From Gammaproteobacteria bacterium (GTDB taxonomy: Bacteria; Pseudomonadota; Gammaproteobacteria; Pseudomonadales; Azotimanducaceae), in assembly GCA_026706385.1 (NCBI GenBank), contig JAPOYV010000044.1:1-64000 (forward strand): a stretch of DNA of 64,000 nucleotides, read 5' to 3'. A program made the translations under genes and the position numbers. The notes beneath the pieces are model-generated. The model did not search any database. It saw only the letters and a program-made list of their open reading frames with translations, and was not told the origin of the DNA. Below, piece by piece: positions 1 through 12,241 of the stretch. Positions within the stretch are counted from its first letter, which is position 1; every line of letters starts with the position of its first letter.

Positions 1-175
1 GCAGGGCAAAGGGTGGGCAACCCCACACCGACATCTGAAAAGGGCGATGTTCTGTTGTGCGGGCTTGGTTCCAAGAAAGCCAGTGGAATCGCCAACTGCC
101 ATTGCGCTTGGCGCGGATGAGGGCGAGCGAGCCGTGTTCCTCGGCGGCCCGTAGCCGCGCTCGCGGGCGTGGGCG

Positions 176-1989
<1,814 letters not shown>

Positions 1990-1993
<4 letters not shown>

Positions 1994-4713
1994 GGCGCGA
2001 CGCCTGCCGTCGCGGCGATGCCGTACGCGCCCGGACGCTGCAGGTCGTAGATCACCACCGCCTCCGCCGCGTGGTTTGCGGCCGGGTCGCGTTGCCGGGC
2101 GGCCGTCTTCGCCCGGTCCAGCGCGTTGTCGTCTGGACGATAGCGGCCGTGCTGCGTGCGGTGGTGGGCGGCGAGTTCGTCGTTGCCAAGGCGGGCATGG
2201 ACCTGCGCCAACGCGTAATGGGCCGTGAAGTTCTCCGGATCCTGGACGAGGGCCTGCCGGTGCCGGTCCGCGGCCGCCTCGAGCCAAGCCGCCTCATCGT
2301 CCGGGGACCGGGCCAGTTTCGCCCGCTCGAAGAGGGCGCTGCCGAGCTTGTTCAGGAGCCTGTAGTCGCGCGAGAAATCGAAGCCGCGGGCGCGCGCCTC
2401 GGTGAAGCGCGTCTCGACAAGCCCGGTCAGGGCTTCGACCGCGGCGTCGAACTCGCCGTTCTGCAGGTCGACCTCGGCGGCGAACCAGGCCACCGACCAC
2501 GGGTAGGCGCCGCCCTCCGACGCCCGTCGCAGGGCGGTCGCGGCCTCGTCTAGGCGCCCCTCGCGAATGAGCACGCGGGCGAGATTCACCTCGCCGTCGG
2601 CACGTCCCAGGACGGCGACTTCCGTGAAGGCCGCCTCGGCCTGCCGGAGCGCGCCGCGATCTGGCTTGGCGAGGAGGCCGATCCCGTAGTCGTTCCAGCG
2701 CTGCCACACCGGGATGTCGGGCGCTGCGGCGTCCGTTCGGGCCGACGGCGGGAAGACGACGCGGTCCTCGGCGATGGTGATGATCGGCAGGTCGTTGCCC
2801 TGGAAGGTATCGCCCTGGAAAAGGCGCGTGTAGATGGTGTCGAACTTGCGGTAGTGCAGCTTCGCCGCGACTTCGACCGGCGCATCGAGATCGTCGGGGA
2901 GTTTCAGCCGGTAGTGGGCGACGCTCGCCGAGCCCGGCGGAATCTGGTGGTTGTACAGCGGCGTGAAGATGTCCTCGGCGTTGCGGCGGTCGATGCGGTT
3001 GCCATGGCGGTCGAGCACGTAGGCGTTGACGAAGTGCGACCAAGGATCGACAGCGCCGTCCGCCGGACGACGCCCGCCGCTCTTGCCGAGTACGCGGTCG
3101 CCGCTGGTCACCGTCACCTCCAGCCATACCTCGTTCGAGTCCGCGGTGCCTTGGGTGAACAGGTGGCCGAGCGTGAGGGTGCGCAGTACGACATCGAAGA
3201 CGTATTCGCCGCCTGGTACAAGCGTGGGCAACGACGGGCGCAAGGGCGCCGTCAGCGCGCCGTCGATGGCGCGACCCTCGCGCACCCCGAAAATGTCCAC
3301 ACGCAAGCTCCCCTCAAGAAACTCACGGTGCATTTCGATGACATCGTCGGGCAGTCCGAGCAGATGGGCCAACGCGGTGTTCGCGGCGGGGAACGCATGG
3401 CTGTGCACGGTCAGTTCGCCGCTTTCGTCGTTGCGCCGCGCCGCGAAGTCTTCGGACACCTCGAGCGGCATGTGGCAGCGGTTGCAGTTGATCTCAGCCT
3501 GCGGGGGATAGTAGAAGCTCGTCACTCCGTGGCCGGAGACGCCGCTCAACAGGAACGCGTCGTAGTGGTTCTGGCCGCGCAGCCAACGGTAGTCGTTCAA
3601 CGCCTCGGGCAGGTGCACCTTGTGGCAGGTGCCGCAGAACTCGGGGCTCTGGTGGAGGGGCTTCAAGAACGTGCGCTTGTGCAAGGCCGGGTTCGCCTTG
3701 ATCAGGAAGCCGTTGATCCAGCGCCCCACGGTGTTGTCGGACAGCGCGAACGGATAGCGCTCCGGTTCGCCGATGACGTAGTCGGCGTTGCCGCGGACAC
3801 TCACGCCGCTGCTGCCGTAGCCGCCGTCGGGGTTCAACGCTTCGATGGCGTGGCAGGCGACACAGCCGATGCCGGCGTGCGCGGTCGGATCATGGACGTC
3901 GTCGAAATCCGGGTCGTCGAAACGCCCGCTGAACAGCGGCACGGGGTCGTGGCAGCCGGCGCAGAACCGCGCCGCGTGCACATTGCCGTCGCGTGCGAGG
4001 ACCTTCTGCCGCGTGTTTCGGACCGAGAACAGGTACGCGGGGTTGTTGAACGAGGCGAACCGATGCGCGCTGTATTGCCAGCCGGCGTGCGCGTCCGGAT
4101 GGCAGGTCGCGCAGTCGTCGTCGCGCATGAAGTGCTCGGGGTCGATGTGGCGCCCGGTGGCCGTGCGAGCGAGGGCCGGCGCGAAGTCCGTCTCGGGCGC
4201 GTCGCTAGGGTCGCTTTCCGCCAGGGCCAAGCCCAAGGCCCCGAGGCCGACGGCGACGGCACCGATGCCCGCGCCCACCGACCAGCGGATCGCACGTCCG
4301 GCGAGGCGATGCAGCACGAAGAGCCAGCAGACCAGCACCGGGGTGCCGATGTGCGCCCAGTAGGCGATCGACCGGAACATCGGGTCGCGCAGTTCGATCG
4401 CCGGCAGTCCGCGGGTGAGGGCGATGCCGGTCACCAGCAGCACGATGACGCAGCCGAAGAGGACCAGGCCAAGGCGCACCGCGAGGCGGTTCGGCCGGTG
4501 GATGGCGCGGCGCAGGTGCATGACGCCGTAGATCAGGACCGGCGCGATGATGGCGACGCCGAGGACCAGGTGGCCGAGGAACATCGCCTGGTAGACGCGG
4601 TCCTCCAGGTTCAGGCCGGAAAGCCACTGGCGGAATGTGACGGCGCCGAGGTAGGCCGAGTTGACGACCAAGAGCGCGAACAGCGCGAGCACCCCAAGGA
4701 GCAGCTTGCGCAT
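1990..4713 (-). CDS. Pentaheme cytochrome c with TPR C-terminus
   Basis: Predicted inner-membrane-anchored electron-transfer protein of about 907 residues. The N-terminus holds four or five hydrophobic helices (to about residue 165). A periplasmic domain follows with five CxxCH heme-binding motifs (CATCH, CAGCH, CVACH, CGTCH, CNRCH, at about residues 201-414), resembling the cytochrome c554-type multiheme fold. The C-terminal 250 residues form TPR-like helical repeats. The ATG at 4713 is chosen because it directly precedes the first hydrophobic helix; a TTG at 4782 would add 23 residues. No strong ribosome site is visible for either. The stop overlaps the start of the CRTAC-like gene, so the two form an operon. 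The redox partner and substrate are not evident. Confidence 0.85.
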
Positions 4714-4794
4714 GCCGGGACCGACCACGGGGGTCGGGCCGACACCGGCCCGGGTTCTTGTGGTGTTGAGCGGAGTGTTCAACGACGGTCGGCG

Positions 4795-5130
4795 TCAGGC
4801 GATGATCGTTCGGGCCCGGGCAAGCGCGTCCTGTACCACGACGTCGGGCGCGTCTTCCACGTAGCGCATACCGCGAGCCTTGTAGTCCATGGTCTTGACT
4901 TGGTGGCATAGCACCACGCCGTGCGTCCTGGTGCCCGTTAGCGCCACCTCGAATCCGTGGCCGCGGACGCGGCTAGTGATCGGCGCCGCCAACGCCAGGC
5001 CGATCGTACGATTGAAGCGCGAGGGCGAGAGCACGAGTGCCGGACGTCTCAGCGCCTGCTCGCGTCCTGCGTCTGGGTCGAAGTCCGTAAAGACGATGTG
5101 GCCTCGGCTCGGCACATAGGGCCTTGCCAC
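4795..5130 (-). CDS. mazF: MazF/PemK-type mRNA interferase toxin
   Basis: A 111-residue protein of the MazF/PemK family, normally a sequence-specific endoribonuclease that cleaves mRNA when its antitoxin is lost. The N-terminus (VPSRGHIVFTDFDP) and the following RRPALVLSP and APITSRVRG strands are the conserved SH3-like barrel core. The Arg of RRPALVL and the Thr/Ser of PITSR match the usual catalytic region. Length is typical. The GTG start at 5130 overlaps the mazE stop in a TAGTG junction, so the toxin is translationally coupled to the antitoxin. The pair separates two cytochrome/FG-GAP gene groups on the same strand and may be an insertion. Confidence 0.93.
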   Translation of the reverse strand: MARPYVPSRGHIVFTDFDPDAGREQALRRPALVLSPSRFNRTIGLALAAPITSRVRGHGFEVALTGTRTHGVVLCHQVKTMDYKARGMRYVEDAPDVVVQDALARARTIIA

Positions 5131-5387
5131 TACCAGGCCTCCTCACCGACGCCGTTTGAGTCCAACCACTGTCTGTCCTCGTCCGACAATGCCATCTTGG
5201 CGGGCGGGCAGGCGTCCAGCAGATCATCGAGCGTGTACTCGGTCGGTGTCACTGCCGAAACCACTACTGTCCCATCGCTAGCGCGGATCTCGACGGCGCT
5301 GTCGAGTGCGAGGCCGGCCTTCGCCAGCGTAGCCGTCGGGAGCCGGATGGCGGCACTGTTTCCCCACTTCCTGATTCTGGTCAACAT
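5130..5387 (-). CDS. mazE: MazE/AbrB-type antitoxin
   Basis: An 85-residue antitoxin. The N-terminal half is a SpoVT/AbrB-type swapped-hairpin DNA-binding domain (IRKWGNSAAIRLP is the family hallmark). The acidic C-terminal half (DDLLDACPP, ALSDEDRQWLD) should bind and neutralise MazF. Antitoxin precedes toxin with a one-base overlap, the usual order. A 20-bp imperfect palindrome 20 bases upstream of the start is a likely autoregulatory operator. Confidence 0.93.
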   Translation of the reverse strand: MLTRIRKWGNSAAIRLPTATLAKAGLALDSAVEIRASDGTVVVSAVTPTEYTLDDLLDACPPAKMALSDEDRQWLDSNGVGEEAW

Positions 5388-5407
5388 CTGGAACCTATTC
5401 GGGCTAC

Positions 5408-5451
5408 GTATCTACGAATGTAGACACTAGCGGCCCCTCCGCGATTGTCAA
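5408..5451 (-). promoter_or_regulatory. Candidate mazEF promoter with operator palindrome
   Basis: Read on the minus strand, TTGACA (5451-5446) is followed after 16 bases by TAGTGT (5429-5424), a plausible sigma-70 promoter. It overlaps an inverted repeat at 5408-5427 with 8-base arms GTATCTAC and GTAGACAC separated by GAAT (7 of 8 positions pair). The overlap and its distance to the mazE start fit binding by MazE or MazEF. This is inferred from sequence pattern only. Confidence 0.5.
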
Positions 5452-5474
5452 CTGCCCTATCGGCCCTGACGCGT

Positions 5475-8400
5475 TCAATACGCCGCACCGGCCTCGAAGC
5501 GCACGTTGTGACGCCCGTGCAGTTTGTCGCGCCGCGCGATCTGCTCCTCGGTGGCGTTGTCGAGAGTCGGCAGCGGGCCCACGGTCTGGCCGTCGCCGGT
5601 GTAGGGATCCATGTCCTTGGCCCAGCCGTGGAAGCGGGCGGCGTAGTAGCGCTTGCCGCCGTCGGGGGCAAGCGGGACGGCGGGGAACTCCAGGTGGATC
5701 TCCTCGCCGCTGCCGAAGACGGCGAGCGCGCCGTCGACGTCGCTCGCCAGCGGCATGGCGTCCCCGAGCGCCGTGTAGAAGCCCCGGGGCACCTTGGCAT
5801 CCCAGTAGGTCGAGCGGTTGGCGTAGTCGTAGTGGGGCAGCCGCTGTGGGCCCGTCGTGCGCTTGGCGAACCCGGTCCGCGCCACCGTGGCAACCTCGGG
5901 GGCGAGTTCGACGACGCGAACGTCGTCGGGCACCTCGGCGACCACGACGCGGACGCGGTCCCAGTAGATCTCCATGTTGGACGTGATGCGCAGGGCGTCC
6001 GTGCCTTCCGGCAGTTCGGGTAGCCGGAACGCCATCGTCCGGGGCATGCCGGCGGGATAGCCGAAGGCTTCCTGCACGGTGTGCCAGACGCCGTCCGCGC
6101 CGCGCGCCTCGAGGTCCGGCGGGCGGTAGCTCAAGCCGGCCTGCCAGGCGGCGAACACGGTCTGCGAATAGGGGTACTCGATCCAGCCGTCGGCGACGAG
6201 CACGGCGTTGTCGGGCAGGGGCGCATCGAACTCCAGGGTCAGACGCTGGTCTTGGGCGAGGAGGCCTACGAAGCGGTGGTCAAGGTCCCCGGGGGGCGGT
6301 GCGCGACGGTCCTTGGCGGCGGCGAGGGCTGTGACGTCGGTCCCGGATCCGTTGACCACTCGAACGGGGCTCAGGGAGCGCCGGAAGTAGATCGGCTCAC
6401 CCGTCGCCGAGGCGCCACCGATGGCAAGACGCTCGTCCAGGACCATGTCCCAGCCGGGCGGCAGGTCGAAGACCGTCAGCCGGGCGGCGTCAAGGTAGAC
6501 GTTCTCCTCCATCGGCTCCGCTAGCTTGATTGGATAGCGCCCGTTGCGGGCGACTAGCGCGTCGGCGGTGAGCAGGTAGCTCTCGACCGGTCGCGGTGGG
6601 GCGTAGCGGCCCCGTCCACCGCCTTCCGCTACCGACTCGAGATAGCCGAGGGCGGCGCCACCGAGGACGTCGGAGACGAACGCGAACTCGGCACCGTCCC
6701 AGGCGAAGAGCACCGGGCAGCTTGCGAGTTGGCGTTGGGTCTCTTCGATGACGTGATGGGCACCGGCCGCAAGCTCGAGTTCCGTCTGGGTCACCCCGTC
6801 GCTCCAGTCGAGGGCGACGAAGTCCGCCTGGTGGTGGCCGCTGAGTCCGACCAGGAACGGCGCCAGGCTCTGACCCGGACCGGAGTGCGTGTCCAGGGCG
6901 TCGAATACCGTCCAGCGACCGTTGGCGCGCACCTTGGCGAGGGTGCCGATGCCGGAGCCGTTGGAGCGCATCTGCTCCGCCTCGCTGCGGCCGGTGAGGG
7001 TGAGCGCGAGGAACGGATAGCGGCCCGGACCGGGCGGGATGACGGCGACGTGGTCGGAGATGGCGACGATGGCCGGCCCGGCGGCGGGCTGGAGCCCCAC
7101 CGTCGCAGCGGCCGACAGGTCGGCGACGGCGAGATTCGCGAGCAGGCCGCCCATGTCGGCGGCCACGACCGAGACGCCGTCCTCGCCCGCGACCAGGAGA
7201 TCGGGCCGCTGATCGCCGTCGAAATCGGCGCCAGCCAGGGCGTCCGCGTTGCCGGGCAGGTCGAGGTCGATCATCGATGCCGACCAAGCGACGCCATCGT
7301 AGCGCCACCGGTGCAAACCCTGGCTGCCGACGCCGTAGATCTCACGGTGGCCGTCGGCGTCCGCGTCGAAGACGGTGACCGCGCGCAGCGGCGTGTTGCG
7401 CAGGTCGGTAAGCCCTTCGAGGGGCCTGTATGCCCAGGTGAGTTCGTTCTCCCACACGTCGTGCGGCGGCTCGTCGTTGACGACGAGGATGTCGAGGTCG
7501 CGGTCGCTGTCGAGGTCGGCGACCACGAGTTGCCTACCCCCGTCCCCGGCCAAGCCGCGCTCCGCCGCCAAGCGCCGGAAGGACCCGTCGCGGTTGTTGT
7601 TGAACAGTTCGAAGCCGGCGGCGCCGGTGACGAACACGTCGAGGTCGCCGTCGTGGTCCGCATCGGCCAGCGCCCCGGCTGCGCACGGCTGCGCCAGGGC
7701 CTCGGCTGCGGCCCACGCGCCGGGGGCGGTCTGACGCCAATAGTGGGCACCATCGGCGCCGCACAGCACCACGTCGACGAGGCCGTCGTCGTCGATGTCG
7801 CCCCAAAGGGCGGCGCGCGCATCGCTTGCGGCCGATAGCGGGTGGTCCGGCGCGGGAACGAATGACCCCGCCCCGTCGCCTAGGAAGATCCCCGGTGCAT
7901 CACCGGCTGTCAATACCAAGTCCTGGTCGCCGTCCTGGTCGATGTCCACGGCACTGATCGTCGTCGCGGCGCCGTTCCAGTCCGCGACCCGCAAGGGCTT
8001 GCCGAACAACGGCCCCTCCGGTTTGGGGGACCGCTCGGGCGTGCTCTCCGACGCCGCCTGCGCATGGGCCTTCGGCCCCATTCGCGCATAGGAGAACCCC
8101 GCAAGGCGCGCTGCGGGATTCGTCTCGAACCGCTGGTAGTCGGTCAACAGTCCCATAGCTTCGTCGGTGCGCCCGACGCGGCGCAGCGCCTGGGAGCCGG
8201 CCCAGTAGGCGCTGCGCAGATACGGGTCGAGTTCGATGCTCGCGAGGAACCGCTCGGCGGCGCCCGCGTAGTCGCCGGCCTGGAGCAGCGACTGACCCAA
8301 AAAGTAGGCCGCGTAGGCGTCTTGGCGGTCGAGCGTGGTTACGCGCTCGAGCGACGTGGTGGCGAGTTCCGCTTCACCGAGATAAAGGTGCAGGATCGCG

Positions 8401-8723
8401 CTGGTGTAGAGCGCCCGCGCATTGTCGGCGTCGTCCGCGAGCACGGCGCTCAGGATGTCGAGGGCGAGGTGTTCGTCGCCGTCCTGCTGGCGGTTGAGCG
8501 TGGCGATCGCGAGGTTGACGCGGGCGTCGAGCCAACCGGGCTCGCGGGCCACGACATCGGCGAACACCTGCTCCGCGGCGGCGTATTCGTACTGCCCCAT
8601 CAACGCCACGCCGCGGTCGTTGGCGGCGAGGGCATCGGCGGCGATCCCGTTCTGGTCGACCGTGCACGACGACAGGGTCGCGAGGAGGCCGATGGCGAGC
8701 AGGCCGTTGCGGATTCGCGACAA
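5475..8723 (-). CDS. Large TPR + FG-GAP repeat lipoprotein
   Basis: Predicted lipoprotein of 1082 residues. The N-terminus LLAIGLLATLSSC is a signal peptide ending in a lipobox Cys. TPR repeats follow (about residues 25-190), then FG-GAP/VCBS blades with D-x-D-x-D-G loops (about 230-500), then a long beta-rich C-terminal region of unknown fold. The reading frame is open far upstream, but that part lies opposite the next gene and looks like noise. The TTG at 8723 is chosen because AGGGAGGGA sits three bases upstream and the signal peptide begins there. It shares architecture with the CRTAC-like protein at 176-1993, from which mazEF separates it. A role in cell-surface binding or assembly is a guess. 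Confidence 0.8.
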   Translation of the reverse strand: MSRIRNGLLAIGLLATLSSCTVDQNGIAADALAANDRGVALMGQYEYAAAEQVFADVVAREPGWLDARVNLAIATLNRQQDGDEHLALDILSAVLADDADNARALYTSAILHLYLGEAELATTSLERVTTLDRQDAYAAYFLGQSLLQAGDYAGAAERFLASIELDPYLRSAYWAGSQALRRVGRTDEAMGLLTDYQRFETNPAARLAGFSYARMGPKAHAQAASESTPERSPKPEGPLFGKPLRVADWNGAATTISAVDIDQDGDQDLVLTAGDAPGIFLGDGAGSFVPAPDHPLSAASDARAALWGDIDDDGLVDVVLCGADGAHYWRQTAPGAWAAAEALAQPCAAGALADADHDGDLDVFVTGAAGFELFNNNRDGSFRRLAAERGLAGDGGRQLVVADLDSDRDLDILVVNDEPPHDVWENELTWAYRPLEGLTDLRNTPLRAVTVFDADADGHREIYGVGSQGLHRWRYDGVAWSASMIDLDLPGNADALAGADFDGDQRPDLLVAGEDGVSVVAADMGGLLANLAVADLSAAATVGLQPAAGPAIVAISDHVAVIPPGPGRYPFLALTLTGRSEAEQMRSNGSGIGTLAKVRANGRWTVFDALDTHSGPGQSLAPFLVGLSGHHQADFVALDWSDGVTQTELELAAGAHHVIEETQRQLASCPVLFAWDGAEFAFVSDVLGGAALGYLESVAEGGGRGRYAPPRPVESYLLTADALVARNGRYPIKLAEPMEENVYLDAARLTVFDLPPGWDMVLDERLAIGGASATGEPIYFRRSLSPVRVVNGSGTDVTALAAAKDRRAPPPGDLDHRFVGLLAQDQRLTLEFDAPLPDNAVLVADGWIEYPYSQTVFAAWQAGLSYRPPDLEARGADGVWHTVQEAFGYPAGMPRTMAFRLPELPEGTDALRITSNMEIYWDRVRVVVAEVPDDVRVVELAPEVATVARTGFAKRTTGPQRLPHYDYANRSTYWDAKVPRGFYTALGDAMPLASDVDGALAVFGSGEEIHLEFPAVPLAPDGGKRYYAARFHGWAKDMDPYTGDGQTVGPLPTLDNATEEQIARRDKLHGRHNVRFEAGAAY

Positions 8724-8788
8724 GAATCCCTCCCTGAGCGTGAGTCGTCTGCCGGGATTGTAAGCCGTGCGCAGGGGTTCTTTGGGGG

Positions 8789-11700
8789 TCAGCCGTCCTC
8801 GACTGGGGTCCATCTCACGGCGTCGGCGATCACGGAATCGCCGCTTTCGGCCTGGTTTGCGACCACCACGTGGACGTGGCGGTCGGTGATGTCGAACTCG
8901 CCGAGTCGGTTCCAGCCGCCTCCCGCGACACTGCCGTCGAACTCGATGGCGCGCTCCTCGTCGCCCATGACCACCTTGAGGTCGTAGGCGCCCTGGTTCC
9001 CGAGCGACGTTCCGCCTTGACTGACTTGGACCTGAATGGGGCCGCCGGAGAAGCTGGTCGAACGGCCCGCGCCTTGCTGTGGCATGTGGTACTCCAATCG
9101 CCAGCGCCCCGTGCTGGGCAGTTCCGTGGCGAACACCGCTCGTGCATTGGCGCGCGGGATGCCGGCGCGGGCCACGGTGTGGCGGTACTTGCCCCAGGCA
9201 CCGGGGTGCTGCTGGCGGGCCCATGTGCCGCCACTGCGCGTAAACGGCGTGAACTGCGGCAGACCCTCGTCCAGATCCGGACTTGCGATGGCCCCGACGG
9301 CGATGGCGAACCCGGCGCCAGCGCCACCGATCACGGGTCCGGCGCCCTCGTCGTATTCGATGCTGAACCCGGGATCCAGATCGTCGATGACGATGCCGGC
9401 ATCCGCCCGTGGCATCCACGTGCTCGGCCGGCCACCGGTGAACGCCTCGGCGTCGACGATCTCCTCGTCGTCGATCGTCGGCACGTTGAGCAGCAGCGTT
9501 TGGCGGTTCAAGGCCATATGGAAGCCGAGGCGCAGTTGCTGCGGCTTGGCAGCGGTCACCAGGCCGACCTCCAGCGACGTCTCGGGCTCGATGCGCAGCG
9601 GGCCCGTGCTGCGATCGCGAAGATCGCGCGCGAACGCGCCGACCAGCCAGAAAACGCCCGGTGTCGGTTCGTCGTTGCGGACGTCCACGAGCACCTGGTA
9701 CTGCGGCTGCCCGCCGTCCGCGTCGGGAAGCCGGTAACCGCGGGCGTTCGATACGAGATAGCCGGGCAGCGCCGTCTCGAAGAGCCAGTTGCCAACGACG
9801 GGTCGCAGGTCGCTGCCGATTTCGGCCGCGAGGTCCTCGAACTCGCGCGCCGTGAAGTTCGTGCCCGCATAGCGCCGGCGGAGTTCGGCCAGCAGCGCGC
9901 CGGCGCGTTCCCGTCCAAGGGCTTGCAGGACGGCCCGACCGACCGCGGTGGTCTTGAGCGCCACCGCGTTGACGGCAAGCTCCGGGTCGGTCGCCACGTC
10001 GAGATCGGCAAGGGCTTCGCCCAGGGTTCGTTCCCACACCGCCGGCCGGTTCGTCGCCGCGTTGCGGATGTTCGCCACGATCCCGCTGGGCTGCCCGATG
10101 AACGTGCTCACCATGACGCTGCCCATGGCGGCCTGCAGCTGCGCCTGTAGACCGTGGGCCGAGAAGTACCCTTCGCTGTCGGTGATCAGACGCGTGGCCA
10201 GGTGCTGCAGCATGGCATCGAGGGCCGCCGCGCCGTCTCCCGTTGCCCCGGTCTGGTAGGCAAAGAAGCTGCGCGTGATGCCGAGGAACGGATTGGCGCC
10301 GCCGAAGTCGTTCTGGAGGCTGCGTGTCAACGTGTCCACCTTGGCCTTGGGTAGCCAGTCTTCCTGGATTTCGATCTCCGCCGCCTCGCGGAGGTGGAAG
10401 CCGAACTCGGCAAGCGGCAGCCCGGCTTCGGGCAACAGCATGACGCCCGGAAGGGCCAGCGCCGTGTCCATCCGCCAGCCACCCCCGAAGCTGCGCACGC
10501 CCATGGGCAACTCGACCACCGAGAAGCCGTCGTAGGGATAGGGCAGCCCGATCTCGGCGGCGCCGTCGAACAACTCGACCAAGCGCGTGCGGAGTTCGTC
10601 GGTCGCATCGGCGAAAAAGCGCAGGTTGTCGGCGTGCTTCGGGCTTACGAGCAACTCCAGCGTCACACCGTCTATGTCCATGGCGAACCGTTCGAACGGC
10701 GCCGCGAAGACCCCGAAATCCGTGACCGGAGCCTCGGGATTGAAGCGCACGCGGACGGTGTCGTCGCCGGTACCCGCGTCGTGCGCTCGGCCCGGCCCGG
10801 CGACCAGCCAGCCGCGCGGCACTTCGACTTCCAGGTCCGTCGTGAAGAAGTCCCGACCGCGGTCCGGGTCGTCCATGCCGACGTGCGCGCCGGGCATGGG
10901 CAGCCAGCGGATGCCGGGCATGAGCGCTGCGTAGTCGTCGTGATAGACGGCCGCGGCGATCCCGAGAAGGATCGCCGCGCCACCCTCGACTGGCGGCATG
11001 GTCGGCGGGTCGAAAGCGCCGTCGAGGTAGGCGAAGCGGGCATCGGGCAGGCCAGCCGCGCGCAACGTCAGCGCGAACGTTTCGGTGCCTGGCGCGGGCC
11101 GCGGGATCGTCAGCAAGCCGGCTTCGTGGGTGAATTCGACCGGCGAACCGTCGACCTGGATTTGCGCAATCTCAAGTCCCGGGTTGAACGAGAACAGCAG
11201 CGGCCCGGACTCGGTCGTCGGCATCGCCAGGGTCGCTTCGATGTCGACCGTGAGCCGGTGGCCGGGATCGATCGTCACGTGGCCGCCGATGGTCTGCAGA
11301 TCGGCGCGGGGTACGCCGCGGGCCTCCTCGTGAAGAGCCGCCCACGAGTTGCGCTCGTGGCGGTCAGCGATTGTGGAAAGCGTCAGCGAGGCGATCCCAG
11401 CGGCACCGAGCGCCGTCAACGCGGTGCCTGCCACCAACCGGCGCGCGCGGCTCGCGGAGTCAGGCCGGGGATGGAACACGGCAGCGAGTGCCAACAGTCC
11501 GAGCGCGATGGCGACGTAGCACAGCCGGTGCAGGATGCTCGGCCAGGATAGGAAGATCGGCGCAAGGTCGGACGGGAGCCCGGTCCAATCGCCGACCGCT
11601 GCCAAGCTCCCCGTCAGGTAGATGGGCGTGCGGAAGAACGCGAAGATGTAGATGCCGACCAGGGCGAGAGCGACGAGCGCCACCGCGAGCCGATTGCGCA

Positions 11701-12241
11701 CCAGGACCGCGAGGAGCATCACGAAGGCGCCCCACAGCGCGAGGTTGACGGGACCGTCGATGAACAGCAACGCGGCCATCGACCGCGGCTCGACCCCGGG
11801 GTTGATCCACCAGCCCAACCCGTTGGCGAGGGCGGTCAAGCCGAGGATGAACGCCGCCAGCACCGCGAGTGGCAGCCAGCCGATCACGACTAGGCCCACC
11901 AGTCGTCCGAGCAGTGCGGCGAAGTTGTCGACGGGCCGGGCATCGAGCACTTCGTGCATGCGCTCGCGACGGTCCCGCGCGCGGACGTCGAACGCGAGGA
12001 AGATCAGGGCGACCATGAGCACCCACAGCATCTGGGCGCCCAACTGGACGACGACGAAGCGCGGCGACATCATCGCGCCCACGGTGGTCGAGACGCCGCT
12101 GCCGATGCCGTGGAAGAACACCTGCTGGCCGTAGCCGAGAATGGCGATCAGGATCGCGACGACGGTGAACATCCACGTCCGTACAAGGCGGCGCGCGGAG
12201 CGCACCTCGGCACGGGCGGAGGCGAGGATCTGGTCAATCAT
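8789..12241 (-). CDS. ABC-2 permease fused to degenerate M1-peptidase-like and golvesin-like domains
   Basis: An 1150-residue fusion. Residues about 20-295 contain six or seven transmembrane helices of an ABC-2-type permease (FFHGIGSGVSTTVGAMMSPRF region). Residues about 330-800 resemble the extracellular M1 aminopeptidase-like part found in ABC-2/M1 fusion proteins, but no HExxH zinc motif is present; the matching stretch reads VVELPMGVRSFGGG and then HLREAAEIEI. Residues about 1010-1148 resemble the golvesin/Xly carbohydrate-binding-like domain (WRLEYHMP, GGGWNRLGEF, ADAVRW). The protein carries no ATPase, and its start faces an operon encoding an ABC ATPase fused to an RND pump. A non-catalytic surface or transport role is inferred. 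Confidence 0.8.
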   Translation of the reverse strand: MIDQILASARAEVRSARRLVRTWMFTVVAILIAILGYGQQVFFHGIGSGVSTTVGAMMSPRFVVVQLGAQMLWVLMVALIFLAFDVRARDRRERMHEVLDARPVDNFAALLGRLVGLVVIGWLPLAVLAAFILGLTALANGLGWWINPGVEPRSMAALLFIDGPVNLALWGAFVMLLAVLVRNRLAVALVALALVGIYIFAFFRTPIYLTGSLAAVGDWTGLPSDLAPIFLSWPSILHRLCYVAIALGLLALAAVFHPRPDSASRARRLVAGTALTALGAAGIASLTLSTIADRHERNSWAALHEEARGVPRADLQTIGGHVTIDPGHRLTVDIEATLAMPTTESGPLLFSFNPGLEIAQIQVDGSPVEFTHEAGLLTIPRPAPGTETFALTLRAAGLPDARFAYLDGAFDPPTMPPVEGGAAILLGIAAAVYHDDYAALMPGIRWLPMPGAHVGMDDPDRGRDFFTTDLEVEVPRGWLVAGPGRAHDAGTGDDTVRVRFNPEAPVTDFGVFAAPFERFAMDIDGVTLELLVSPKHADNLRFFADATDELRTRLVELFDGAAEIGLPYPYDGFSVVELPMGVRSFGGGWRMDTALALPGVMLLPEAGLPLAEFGFHLREAAEIEIQEDWLPKAKVDTLTRSLQNDFGGANPFLGITRSFFAYQTGATGDGAAALDAMLQHLATRLITDSEGYFSAHGLQAQLQAAMGSVMVSTFIGQPSGIVANIRNAATNRPAVWERTLGEALADLDVATDPELAVNAVALKTTAVGRAVLQALGRERAGALLAELRRRYAGTNFTAREFEDLAAEIGSDLRPVVGNWLFETALPGYLVSNARGYRLPDADGGQPQYQVLVDVRNDEPTPGVFWLVGAFARDLRDRSTGPLRIEPETSLEVGLVTAAKPQQLRLGFHMALNRQTLLLNVPTIDDEEIVDAEAFTGGRPSTWMPRADAGIVIDDLDPGFSIEYDEGAGPVIGGAGAGFAIAVGAIASPDLDEGLPQFTPFTRSGGTWARQQHPGAWGKYRHTVARAGIPRANARAVFATELPSTGRWRLEYHMPQQGAGRSTSFSGGPIQVQVSQGGTSLGNQGAYDLKVVMGDEERAIEFDGSVAGGGWNRLGEFDITDRHVHVVVANQAESGDSVIADAVRWTPVEDG

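Noticed and set aside
2854-4911. 685-codon open frame on the plus strand
   Set aside because: It lies opposite the multiheme cytochrome gene, has no domain signs and is explained by GC-rich codon bias.
8724-10037. Upstream extension of the TPR/FG-GAP lipoprotein by 438 codons
   Set aside because: The extension is antisense-free noise overlapping the permease fusion in another frame; the lipoprotein signal and ribosome site place the start at 8723.
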